From Roseiarcus sp963807735 (GTDB lineage Bacteria; Pseudomonadota; Alphaproteobacteria; Rhizobiales; Beijerinckiaceae), in contig CAWEDI010000019.1 in the NCBI GenBank assembly GCA_963807735.1, forward strand, positions 440,530-504,529: 64,000 bases of DNA. Reading direction: 5' to 3'. Both the position numbers and the translations under genes were made by a program. The notes below the pieces were generated by a model. The model did no database searches and was not told the DNA's origin. It was given only the letters and a program-made list of their open reading frames with translations. Positions 35,379-43,533 of the stretch are shown here, piece by piece (within the stretch, counting starts at the first letter, position 1; the number at the start of each line of letters is the position of its first letter).

Positions 35379-36143
35379 TCAGAATGAGGCGGCGCCGGCC
35401 GTCATGCCTCCGTCCACGGGAAGCACGGCGCCGGTGACGAAGCTCGCGTCGTCGGACAGAAGGAACAGAATGACGGCGGCGACTTCTTCGGGCTGGCCCT
35501 CGCGCCCTATCGGATGCGCCTTGCGGATCCGGGCAACATTTGCGGGGTCCTCAAACATCGCGTCGGTCATCGGCGTACGGATCATGCCAGGCGCGACGAC
35601 GTTGGCGCGCACGTTGTGCGCGGCCATCTCGATCGCCACGGCGCGGGTCAGGCCGACGACGCCATGTTTGGAGGTGACATAGGCCAGCCGGTTGGGAACC
35701 GCCTCGACGCCGGCCTGCGACGAAACATTGACGATGGCGCCGCCCCGGCCCGATTCACGCGCATAGCGGCAAAAAGCCTGACAGGCGTTGAACGTTCCCT
35801 CAAGATTGACCGCCAAATTGCGGTCCCAGAGATCGTGCGCGGTGTCGAGGATCGAGCCGACGCCGCGAATGCCGGCCGAGTTCACGACGCCGTCCAAGGC
35901 GCCGAAGCGCGCGACGGCCTTAGACACTAAGGCGTCGACAGCGGCTTCGTTGGAGACGTCGGCGCCTATGGCCAGCACTCGCTCGCTGGCGCCCGCCGCA
36001 TCGGCCGTCGCTTGCGCATTGGCCTCGTGCAAATCGACGACGACAACGTTGGCGCCTTCGGTCAACAGGCGGCGAACGGTCGCGGCGCCGATTCCGCTCC
36101 CGCCGCCGGTGACAACGTAGGTCTTGCCTTCGAACCTAGCCAT
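35379..36143 (-). CDS. SDR-family oxidoreductase
   Basis: The 254 aa protein from ATG 36143 (MARFEGKTYVVTGGGSGIGA) has VVVDLHEANA after strand 2 (NAD preference), VVNSAGIRG, and the active site RLAYVTSKHGVVGLTRAVAI. The ending is SFVTGAVLPVDGGMTAGAAS. An in-frame extension to 36299 has no coding character and covers the regulatory box. It heads a minus-strand unit with the thioesterase and CoA-transferase and is divergent from the SnoaL/QOR/CMD unit. The box at 36282-36296 lies 139 bp upstream. Confidence 0.9.
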   Translation of the reverse strand: MARFEGKTYVVTGGGSGIGAATVRRLLTEGANVVVVDLHEANAQATADAAGASERVLAIGADVSNEAAVDALVSKAVARFGALDGVVNSAGIRGVGSILDTAHDLWDRNLAVNLEGTFNACQAFCRYARESGRGGAIVNVSSQAGVEAVPNRLAYVTSKHGVVGLTRAVAIEMAAHNVRANVVAPGMIRTPMTDAMFEDPANVARIRKAHPIGREGQPEEVAAVILFLLSDDASFVTGAVLPVDGGMTAGAASF

Positions 36144-36281
36144 AGCTTGTGCTCCGCGCCGCGCCTCCGCCGGGACGTCTTTCGTTGGGTCCTGACCGTC
36201 CCGCAGGCTGCCTATTGCTTTGCCGATCATAGCCGACGCGAACGCATAGAGCGCAGGTCCGGCGCCGCATAGTTCCGGGAC

Positions 36282-36296
36282 ATAGGCCTTACCTAT
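36282..36296. promoter_or_regulatory. Exact LysR-type box between divergent operons
   Basis: ATAGGCCTTACCTAT matches ATAGG-N5-CCTAT at all ten positions, with T-N11-A. It is 75 bp upstream of the plus-strand SnoaL-like gene (36371) and 139 bp upstream of the minus-strand SDR gene (36143), the usual place for a LysR-family activator serving two divergent promoters. Confidence 0.7.
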
Positions 36297-36370
36297 CATC
36301 GGGCAAGGGCCGGCCGGCGGCGCGCGGCTTGCCCGAGCGGCGAACGGATCGTTAGACTTGCCACGGGCGG

Positions 36371-37000
36371 ATGAGAAAGAAGGTCATGGAGAAGGACCTG
36401 GCGGCGAAGGTCGCGGAGCTGTGGGATCGAGAACAGATTCGCCAGTGCCTGCATCGCTATGCGCGCGGCGTGGACCGGTTTGACCGTGAGCTGATACTAT
36501 CAGCTTTTCATTCCGACGCGTTGGACGAGCACGGCAAATTTGTTGGCTACCCGGAAGAATTCGTGAATTGGGCTTTGAACCAGCACGAGGCGGCGCACCT
36601 CTCGCATCAGCATTGCCTTCTCAACCAAAGCTGCGAGATCGACGGCGAGACCGCCCACGCCGAGACTTATTTCCTGTTCGTGTCCATGAACCGGGCAGGA
36701 AAGCCGACGACGATGGGCGGCGGACGATATGTCGACAGGTTTGAGAAACGGACGGGCGAATGGCGGATCGCGGCGCGAGTTACGCTGCGAGACTGGTCTT
36801 TGATGGACGAAATCGCCGATATGTCCGACCTTACGTCGTTCACCTCGACCCGCGCGCTGCTGTCTTTCGCGCAGAGGGCTTTCATGAATGCCGGCCGCGG
36901 ACCTGTGCGCGATGCGACGGACCCTTCGTACGACCGCCCGTTGAAGGTGGACCCTGCGCGCCGTGACGCCTATCTGCGACTGTCTGGCGGGAAAGGTTGA
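36371..37000 (+). CDS. SnoaL-like (NTF2 fold) protein, second copy
   Basis: About 209 aa, MEKDLAAKVAELWDREQIRQ then LHRYARGVDRFDRELILSAF, EHGKFVGYPEEFVNWALNQH, HQHCLLNQSCEIDGETAHAE and GGRYVDRFEKRTGEWRIAAR. This is the same domain as the 22885 protein, with a longer C-terminal helix region. A start at 36386 (MEKDL) is possible. It may dehydrate or isomerise a ring-containing intermediate. It is first in a plus-strand unit: four bases later comes a quinone-oxidoreductase-like gene, then a carboxymuconolactone-decarboxylase-like gene. Confidence 0.8.
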   Translation: MRKKVMEKDLAAKVAELWDREQIRQCLHRYARGVDRFDRELILSAFHSDALDEHGKFVGYPEEFVNWALNQHEAAHLSHQHCLLNQSCEIDGETAHAETYFLFVSMNRAGKPTTMGGGRYVDRFEKRTGEWRIAARVTLRDWSLMDEIADMSDLTSFTSTRALLSFAQRAFMNAGRGPVRDATDPSYDRPLKVDPARRDAYLRLSGGKG

Positions 37001-37003
37001 CCC

Positions 37004-37996
37004 GTGAAGGGCATCGTCTTTCGTGAATTTGGCGGGCCGGGCGTTCTTCAGTTGGCCGACCTGCCGGCGCCGCCGCCTCCGGCGCAGGGCGAAGTCGCGG
37101 TCGACGTCGTAGCCACCACGGTCAATCCGACCGACCTTCTCATGCGCTCGGGGCAGCAGGCGGCGCTGATGACAAAAGCGCCGGGTCCGTGGATCGCAGG
37201 CATGGAGTTTTCGGGCCGCATCGCCGCTGTGCCTCACGGCGGCGCGCTCGCCGTGGGAATGCCCGTGATCGGCGTCGTTAACCCCCGACGACCCGAGGGG
37301 GGCGCCTATGCCGAACGGATCATTGTGCCGCAAGCCAGCGTGACAACGCTCGCGCCCGGCGCCGACCTCATAAGCGCAGCCACCGTGCCGATGAACAGCC
37401 TGACGGCGCTGCTGGCGCTCGAATGGCTCGGACTGAAGCCGGGGGCCCTGCTGCTGGTCACCGGCGGCGCGGGAATACTGGGCGGCTGCGTGATTTCGCT
37501 GGCGCACCAGCAGGGGCTGAAAGTGCTCGCCAACGCCGCGGGTCGCGACACGGAATTGTTGCGCGGCCTCGGCGCCGATGTGGTCCTCCCGCGCACGGAA
37601 GGACTGGCGAACGCCTTGCGCGAGATTTGTCCCGATGGAGTGGATGGTCTCGTCGATTGCGCGTTGCTGGGTCAGGTTGCGGCGGACTTCGTGCGCGACG
37701 GCGGCGCCGCCGTCTCCGTGCGGCGCAATCGCCCAATCGACGACCCGCGTTTGAGAAGCGCCTGCGTGTCGGTGCTCGACGGCATGGAACGCAGCGATCT
37801 CATGGAGGAGATCGGCGCCGACTTTGCGGCGGGCGTCCTGAGGCCCCGCGTCGCGCCGGGGAAAATATTCCCGGCGCCGCGCGCCGCCGAGGCGCACGCG
37901 AAAGCCGAAGCGGGCGGCTTTCGCGGGCGCGTCGTCATTACCTTCGCGCCGGACCCGCATTCGAACGGCCGGACGCCAGCACAGGAGAAAACATGA
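37004..37996 (+). CDS. Zinc-independent medium-chain dehydrogenase, NADPH:quinone-oxidoreductase-like
   Basis: A 330 aa MDR protein starting at GTG 37004: MKGIVFREFGGPGVLQLADL, VVATTVNPTDLLMRSG, an N-terminal GroES-like part without the zinc-ligand cysteines, and the Rossmann motif LLVTGGAGILGGCVISLAHQ. The final region is GKIFPAPRAAEAHAKAEAGG, as in QOR proteins. It would reduce an enone or quinone-like double bond with NADPH. Its stop overlaps the next start (ATGA). The enone chemistry fits an unsaturated cyclic ketone intermediate (inference). Confidence 0.87.
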   Translation: MKGIVFREFGGPGVLQLADLPAPPPPAQGEVAVDVVATTVNPTDLLMRSGQQAALMTKAPGPWIAGMEFSGRIAAVPHGGALAVGMPVIGVVNPRRPEGGAYAERIIVPQASVTTLAPGADLISAATVPMNSLTALLALEWLGLKPGALLLVTGGAGILGGCVISLAHQQGLKVLANAAGRDTELLRGLGADVVLPRTEGLANALREICPDGVDGLVDCALLGQVAADFVRDGGAAVSVRRNRPIDDPRLRSACVSVLDGMERSDLMEEIGADFAAGVLRPRVAPGKIFPAPRAAEAHAKAEAGGFRGRVVITFAPDPHSNGRTPAQEKT

Positions 37997-38304
37997 GCGG
38001 ACCTACCATCTACGAAGCCGTCCCGCAGTTCGGCCGTTTGCGCGACGAAGTCCTATACAACGATGTGTGGAAACAGCCCGAGCTAGGCCCGCGTGACCAC
38101 AGTTTAGTAACCTGTGCGGTTCTGGCGGCTTTGGGAAAGAACGCCGAGCTTGAACATCACATGAAGCTTGCGGTCGAGAACGGCGTCAGCGTTGACGAGC
38201 TGCGCGGCCTTGTCGTGCAGGTGGCCTTCTATGCTGGTTGGCCTTGCGGCGTGAACGCCGCCAAAGCCGGCCTGCCTCTCTTCGCGGCGAATCCGTCGCC
38301 CTAG
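37993..38304 (+). CDS. Carboxymuconolactone decarboxylase-like protein (single domain)
   Basis: The 103 aa protein starts at ATG 37993 overlapping the preceding stop: MSGPTIYEAVPQFGRLRDEV, then WKQPELGPRDHSLVTCAVLA, the helical core AELEHHMKLAVENGVSVDEL and VVQVAFYAGWPCGVNAAKAG. It lacks the C-x-x-C pair of AhpD peroxidases, so it belongs with the decarboxylase or function-unknown CMD group. Its stop codon overlaps that of the convergent PrpD gene by four bases (CTAG). A two-domain relative is at 39809. Confidence 0.88.
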   Translation: MSGPTIYEAVPQFGRLRDEVLYNDVWKQPELGPRDHSLVTCAVLAALGKNAELEHHMKLAVENGVSVDELRGLVVQVAFYAGWPCGVNAAKAGLPLFAANPSP

Positions 38305-39683
38305 ACGCCCGGAACCGTGAGCGCCATGACCTCCGCGGCCAGGCGCTCCGGCTTCATTTCGTCCACCATCGTCCAGAGCCGAAGCGCCTGATCCAGACCG
38401 ATCACCTCATCGGTCAAATCGTCGAGCTTGCTCTGGAACTCCGCGGGCGTGAACGGCTTGATCGGCGAACCCTTGGCGCGCTCCTGGAAATAGTGCTCCG
38501 ACCCGCCGTCCTTGTAATGCACGGTGACGTCGGCGACGAAGAAGCGGTATTTCTCGTCGAGGTTCTTGTCGACCGTCAGTTTGATTGTTCTCGCCAGCCG
38601 CATCGTCTCCGAGTCCGGCGAGAGATCAAGCTTGCCCTCCATGAAGGCGCGATGCGTCTTGTAGCCGTTGCCCTTGCCAAGCGCGGCGAGCGCCATCTGC
38701 GCGGGAAGGGAATATTGCAACTCCTCGATGTTGCGTGGATTGTAGATCTGCGCATTGCGGGTGCCGACGATGGAATTGGTCATGGTCTGGATGTGCGCCT
38801 CGATATGGTCGATTTCGCGCACGCGCTTTTGGAAACGCTCCATCGCCTCGATATAGGCGAAGGTCGCCGCGCAACAGCAATAGGGCTTGTAGCTGAGCCC
38901 CGGCATGAAATTCGCCGCCCCGGGCAGGAAGTCGGCAATGGCCTCGTCGCCAACGGTCTTCTGGCAGAACATGCGGTAGAGGCCGCGGTCGCCGGTGAGG
39001 AACCTGCGCGGGCCGGTGATGCCGGCGCGCGCGAGTTCCGCCGATTCGATGCCGTTGCGCACCACGATTCCGGCGTGGACGCGCTTGATCGATCCGCCGG
39101 TCGAGGCATATTCCGTTGGGCCGCTGGCGTGTGACAGCGCGATGGCGAGCGCGTGAAAAGTCTGCTCCTCGTCGAGGCCGTACATCTTGGCGGCCAGCGC
39201 GGCGGCGCCGAAGCCGCCCCAGATCGCGTGCGGCTGCCAGCCGACGTTGAGGACCGCGGGCGAACCCCATTTGCCGATCCTCACATAGGTCTCGTAGCCG
39301 ACGACCAAAGCCGTCAGCGTGGTTCTCAGATCCGCTCCAAGTTCCTCGGCCATGGCGAAGGCGGCGGGAACGACGGCGCAGCCGGGATGAGCGTTGCCGA
39401 AGAAGTCGTCATATTCGAAGCCGTGGCCGTAGCTGGCGTTGACATAGGCCGCATCGACGGCGCTGGCGCCGGCGCCCTCCGCGACGATGGTGGCGCGGCC
39501 CGGCCGGGGGTTGCGGAAGGACCGGGTCTGGCGCGACCAGGGCAATTGCGACGCGCCGATCTGGATCGCGAACTGGTCCTTGATCAGCCCCTTCACGGCG
39601 TCGAGCGTCGCCGGCTCGATGTCCTCAAAGCGGTAGTTCACCACGAAGCGCGCCACCGCGCGCTCGAGCGTCAAATCTTCCAT
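38301..39683 (-). CDS. MmgE/PrpD-family protein
   Basis: The 460 aa product shows the family blocks ASYGHGFEYDDFFGNAHPGC (the aspartate-rich active region), GWQPHAIWGGFGAAALAAKM, HASGPTEYASTGGSIKRVHA and GLSYKPYCCCAATFAYIEAM. Members include 2-methylcitrate dehydratase, aconitate decarboxylase and iminodisuccinate epimerase, so it probably dehydrates, decarboxylates or epimerises a polycarboxylic acid. It follows the two-domain CMD gene on the minus strand after 125 bp. A distant paralogue is at 61096. Confidence 0.88.
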   Translation of the reverse strand: MEDLTLERAVARFVVNYRFEDIEPATLDAVKGLIKDQFAIQIGASQLPWSRQTRSFRNPRPGRATIVAEGAGASAVDAAYVNASYGHGFEYDDFFGNAHPGCAVVPAAFAMAEELGADLRTTLTALVVGYETYVRIGKWGSPAVLNVGWQPHAIWGGFGAAALAAKMYGLDEEQTFHALAIALSHASGPTEYASTGGSIKRVHAGIVVRNGIESAELARAGITGPRRFLTGDRGLYRMFCQKTVGDEAIADFLPGAANFMPGLSYKPYCCCAATFAYIEAMERFQKRVREIDHIEAHIQTMTNSIVGTRNAQIYNPRNIEELQYSLPAQMALAALGKGNGYKTHRAFMEGKLDLSPDSETMRLARTIKLTVDKNLDEKYRFFVADVTVHYKDGGSEHYFQERAKGSPIKPFTPAEFQSKLDDLTDEVIGLDQALRLWTMVDEMKPERLAAEVMALTVPGV

Positions 39684-39808
39684 CTTGGCGCCTCTTGATC
39701 AGCGAATATTTCCTCGCGGAGGACGTTAGGCGTAGGTCGAGGGCTGTCAACGCACGATCCTGCACGACTCCTCGGCCATAGGCTGCGGCTGAGAGCCCCT
39801 CATGGCGG

Positions 39809-40525
39809 CTATGTTCTGTCGAGCTTGTCGATGACTTCGCGAGCGACCATCGCGGCGGCCATCGCGCGCGGCCATCCGATATAGAACGCGCAATGCGTCA
39901 GCGCGTCGCTGATTTCAGCGCGCGTCACGCCATTGTCGAACGCCCGGCTGTATTGGTAGTCGAGCAGAGGTTGCAAACCCATCGCCCAGATGGCCGCGAG
40001 GGTCACGAGGCTGCGGTCGCGCGGCGCGAGTTCGGGATGGAGCCATAGATCGCCGAAAAGCAGGTCGTTGGAATATTTGGCGAGTGGCGGCGAGACCACG
40101 CCGATGGAAGAGTCGAGCACAGCCCGGCGGCGCTTCTCCATCTCCGAATCGGCCGCCAAGGGCGCGACGTCCAGCGGCGCAACATCGGCGGGGCCGACGC
40201 CGCGCTCGGCGAAGATCGGGGCGATCTCGTTCGCTGCCGCGGAAGCCATCGGCCAACCGCAATAGACCGCGAGTTGGGTCACGATCTCGCCGATCTCTCG
40301 CGGCGTGAGGCCGTTGTCGAGCGCGCGGCGGACGTGAAACTGCAGGAAGGCGGCGCGGTTGAGGGCGATGAGCGTCGCGCAGGTCAACATGCATTTGTCG
40401 CGCATGCTGAGCCCCGGCCGCGCCCAGACTTCGCCGTAGAGCAGGCGGTCCGTGTAGTCCGCAAACCGGGGCGACACCGCATGCGCTTCTTTCGGCGCGA
40501 CGCCTGGAGTTGCCGATGCGGTCAT
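39809..40525 (-). CDS. Two-domain carboxymuconolactone decarboxylase-like protein
   Basis: The 238 aa protein is an internal duplication. Domain 1 (about 20-105) has LLYGEVWARPGLSMRDKCML and LDNGLTPREIGEIVTQLAVY. Domain 2 (about 145-235) has LLFGDLWLHPELAPRDRSLV and FDNGVTRAEISDALTHCAFY. Each matches the single-domain protein at 37993. Fused CMD tandems often act as lactone or ring-cleavage accessory enzymes, but no reaction can be assigned. It is the first gene of a minus-strand pair with the PrpD protein and is divergent from the SDR at 40689. Confidence 0.88.
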   Translation of the reverse strand: MTASATPGVAPKEAHAVSPRFADYTDRLLYGEVWARPGLSMRDKCMLTCATLIALNRAAFLQFHVRRALDNGLTPREIGEIVTQLAVYCGWPMASAAANEIAPIFAERGVGPADVAPLDVAPLAADSEMEKRRRAVLDSSIGVVSPPLAKYSNDLLFGDLWLHPELAPRDRSLVTLAAIWAMGLQPLLDYQYSRAFDNGVTRAEISDALTHCAFYIGWPRAMAAAMVAREVIDKLDRT

Positions 40526-40688
40526 GGCGCGGTCCTCTTGAGTTCTGGCGCGAAGACTAGCGCATCAGCGAGGGAAGTCGCTCCAGTCCGCGCCTTTTGC
40601 CGCTCTAGGTTGAGCCGAGGTCACGGCGCGTCGGTCTTGCGCCGCGCCGTCTCGCATGGCGCAACAAACTCACGGAGGACGCAGAGCG

Positions 40689-41432
40689 ATGGGCAGGCTC
40701 GATGGGCAAGTCGCGCTGGTGACCGGGGCCGCAGGCGACATCGGCTTTGCGATCACCCGCGCCTTTCTTCGCGAGGGCGCGCGCGTCACGGCGCTCGATC
40801 TACGGCCGAACAAGCTCCTGACCGAACTGCAAGGCGAGGAATATCTGCTCCCCTTGACGGGCGATGTCAGCGAAAGCGCGGACATTCGCGCCGCCGTGGC
40901 CGCGGCCGTGGCGCGGTTCGGACGGCTCACCGTGTTGTGTCCGGTGGCGGGGGGATCGACGCCGGCGGACGGCAACGTGCTCGATGCGGAGGAGGTCGAG
41001 TTCTGCCGGGCGATACGTCTCGACCTCTTCGGCGCGTTCCTCACTTGCAAATACGGCATCGGCGAGTTGATCCGCGCCGGCGGCGGCTCGGTCATCACGA
41101 TGACGTCGATGACCGCGCTGATCGGCGTGCCTGACAAGGCCTGCTATTCAGCCGCCAAGGGAGGCGTCGTGGCGATGACGCGCTCGATGGCCGTGGCCCA
41201 TGCGGCGGATAAAGTCCGGGTGAACGCCATCGCGCCGGGCATCACGCGCACCCGACGCGTCTCGGCGATGCTTGCTCGCGGCGATGGTGGCGGAAGCTAC
41301 GTGGCGCGCCATCTTCTCGGCCTGGCCGAACCCGAGGACGTCGCGAATCTGGCAGTCTATCTGGCCTCGGACGAGGCGCGCGTGGTCACTGGCCAAATCT
41401 TCCCCATCGACAGCGGAGTCACCATCACGTGA
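40689..41432 (+). CDS. SDR-family oxidoreductase with altered NNAG motif
   Basis: The 247 aa protein starts at ATG 40689 behind GGAGG: MGRLDGQVALVTGAAGDIGF, then TALDLRPNK (NAD-type), VLCPVAGGSTPADG in place of the NNAG motif, and the active site DKACYSAAKGGVVAMTRS. The ending is VVTGQIFPIDSGVTIT, with S where most have G. The missing asparagine pair is unusual for an active SDR, so catalysis may be modified. Its stop overlaps the next GTG start by four bases. A weak copy of the regulatory dyad (CTAGG-N5-CCGAG, 40605) precedes it. Confidence 0.85.
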   Translation: MGRLDGQVALVTGAAGDIGFAITRAFLREGARVTALDLRPNKLLTELQGEEYLLPLTGDVSESADIRAAVAAAVARFGRLTVLCPVAGGSTPADGNVLDAEEVEFCRAIRLDLFGAFLTCKYGIGELIRAGGGSVITMTSMTALIGVPDKACYSAAKGGVVAMTRSMAVAHAADKVRVNAIAPGITRTRRVSAMLARGDGGGSYVARHLLGLAEPEDVANLAVYLASDEARVVTGQIFPIDSGVTIT

Positions 41433-42304
41433 TCGACACGCGGAAACCTTCGGTCGCCGTGGTGGGCTGCGGAGAAATGGGCGGCGCCGTGCAGCGCCGT
41501 CTGCTAGCGCGAGGCGTGAAAGTCGTCGTGCGCGATCCCGATCCAACGCAAACTGCGCCTCTGCTGGCCGCGGGGGCGCAAGTCGCAGCGGACGCAGCCG
41601 AAGCCGCGGGCGCCGCCGATTTCGTGCTGGTTCTGGTCAACACCGAGCGGCAGCTGCGCGAGGTTTTCAGCGAAATAGCGCCAGTCCGGCCGCAGGGTCA
41701 CGGGATCGCGGTCATGAGCACCGTTTCGCCCAAGACCATGCGCGAACTGGCGGGTCTCTATCCGCGTATCGTAGATGCGCCGGTGAGCGGAGGGCCGTCC
41801 CGAGCCGCCGAAGGCAGGCTCACTTTCATGATCGGGGGAGGCGCCGACGATGTCGGGGGCCTCCGCCCGACCTTCGAACACCTGGCCGCCCACGTAATCC
41901 CCTGCGGCGATCCCGGCGCTGCGCAGGCCGCCAAGATCGTCAACAACGTGCTTTGCCACGCCAATACGGTGCTGATGGCGGAAGCCCTCCTGTTGGGCCG
42001 TTCCCAGGGCCTCGACACGGAGACGATGCGGCAGGTGATGGACGCCAGCACGGGTCGGAACTATCTGACCGACGCCCGCGGCGCCGCCGAGCGGCTCTAT
42101 GCAGGCTTAACCCGTGACGCGGAGGCGTTCGACGCGATCCTTCAAATCCTTCGCAAAGACCTCGACATAGCCGCAAGCGTCGCTTCGGCTGCGGGACAGC
42201 AATTGCCCGGCGTACAGGCGCTCGGCGCGCTGCTTCACGGCATCGGCGGCGAGACCTTCGAGATCTGGAGAGACCTTGCCGGGTCGAACAGGGCGGAGAA
42301 CTGA
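41429..42304 (+). CDS. NAD(P)-dependent beta-hydroxyacid dehydrogenase, third copy
   Basis: The 291 aa protein starts at GTG 41429: SVAVVGCGEMGGAVQRRLLA (Rossmann), VVVRDPDPTQTA, DAPVSGGPSRAAEGRLTFMI and the catalytic lysine in AAQAAKIVNNVLCHANTVLM. It belongs to the same superfamily as the 16677 and 19553 proteins but is clearly divergent. It forms a two-gene unit with the SDR at 40689 and converges on the ABC permease at 42327. Substrate unknown. Confidence 0.88.
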   Translation: MIDTRKPSVAVVGCGEMGGAVQRRLLARGVKVVVRDPDPTQTAPLLAAGAQVAADAAEAAGAADFVLVLVNTERQLREVFSEIAPVRPQGHGIAVMSTVSPKTMRELAGLYPRIVDAPVSGGPSRAAEGRLTFMIGGGADDVGGLRPTFEHLAAHVIPCGDPGAAQAAKIVNNVLCHANTVLMAEALLLGRSQGLDTETMRQVMDASTGRNYLTDARGAAERLYAGLTRDAEAFDAILQILRKDLDIAASVASAAGQQLPGVQALGALLHGIGGETFEIWRDLAGSNRAEN

Positions 42305-42326
42305 CGAATTTTGGCGTCAACTCCAC

Positions 42327-43533
42327 CTAGCGACCCCGGACGCGCGCCCCGCCGCCGACCGAGTAAATGGCGGCGGCGCCGACGACCACGATTCCTTCGA
42401 CGAAACTCTGATAGTTGGCGCCAAGGTTGGCGATGTTGAATCCGTTGGTCAAGGTGAACAACAGCAGCGCGCCCGTGACCGAGCGAACGACGCTTCCCTT
42501 TCCGCCGAACAGGGAAGTGCCGCCGAGAATTGCCGCCGCAATGACGGTGAGCTCCTCGCCCTGCAACGCATTCGGGTTGATCGACCGAAGCCGGCTTGCA
42601 AACAGTACGCCGGCGAAGCCGGCCGTGCCGCTGCACAGGGCGAACGCCATCAGCTTGTAGAAGTCTCACATTGATTCCGGAAAGTCGGGCGGCCTCGGGG
42701 TTTCCGCCGACCGCGTAAAGTCGGCGGCCATATTTGGTGAAACTCATGACCGACCAGACAAAAGCAGCGAAGGCGAACATGTAGAGCACAGGTTTGGCGA
42801 GCTTGATTTCAAAGTGGCCGGCGGCAGCCAACCCGAGCAGGACGAGTCCGGCGGCCGCGGTCCCCACGCTCGCCGGACGAAGGCCACGTCCCTTGCGCAG
42901 GTCGGCGAAGGTCCAAACAGCGCCAAGCGCGGCGATTACCGCTCCCAGCGCCGCAAGAGCGTAGCCCACGGGAATCAACCCCGATTCGAAAGCTTTCATC
43001 GCCGCTATGGTCCTGTCCTCGGAGACGAACATCGTCTTGCCGTCGGAATAGATCAGCACGAGCCCACGCACGGCGGTGAGCGAGCCGAGCGTGACGATGA
43101 ACGCGTTGATGCCGACGAACTCCACGATGGCCCCATTGATCAGCCCGACGGCTACCGATGCCGCCATCGCCAGAACCAGCGACGCTGGAAATCCCAGCGA
43201 GTTGGCCGTGCCCATCAGGACGGCGGCTGAAAGCGCCGCCACCGAAGCGACGGAAAGATCGAAATTGCCGCTGACCAGAACGACCGTCATCGAGACCGAC
43301 ATGAGAGCCGGCAACGACGCCTGATAGAGCACGTTCGAGATGTTCTGTACGCTGAGGTAGTTGGTCCGGCCGAGATAGGTGGTCGTAACGCTGAGCACGA
43401 TCACGAGTAGAAGGAGCGCGTAATAGACGCCCATTTCCCGCAGACTCACCGCCTCGCGCCATCGCGCCGCCGTGTTGCCCAAGCGCGCCTCCGCTTTGGC
43501 CGCGACGCGCGGCGCGATCGTGCTGTCGGTCAT
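42327..43533 (-). pseudogene. Ribose-type ABC transporter permease, one frameshift
   Basis: The frame from 43533 is RbsC-like: VVLVSGNFDLSVASVAALSA, VEFVGINAFIVTLGSLTAVR and VGGNPEAARLSGINVR. One extra base near 42664 (GAGACTTCTAC for GAGATTCTAC) breaks it; removing it gives FYKLMAFALCSGTAGFAGVL and GEELTVIAAAILGGTSLFGG, ending GGGARVRGR, about 401 aa. It forms the membrane channel of a high-affinity importer. Its start overlaps the ATPase stop by four bases. It is the last gene of the minus-strand unit hydrolase - binding protein - ATPase - permease. Confidence 0.88.

Noticed and set aside
22885..37000. Calling the cluster a bile-acid (bai) operon because it has SnoaL-like, CaiB/BaiF, SDR and CoA-ligase genes.
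   Set aside because: The families are broad, gene order differs, and many extra genes (importers, CMD, PrpD, CitE) do not belong to bile-acid dehydroxylation. The resemblance is only in the toolkit.
16496..39792. Additional ATAGG-like half-sites at 16496 (minus), 39778 and 40605.
   Set aside because: They match at seven or fewer of ten positions, and the first two lack the proper partner half. They are too weak to call as operators.
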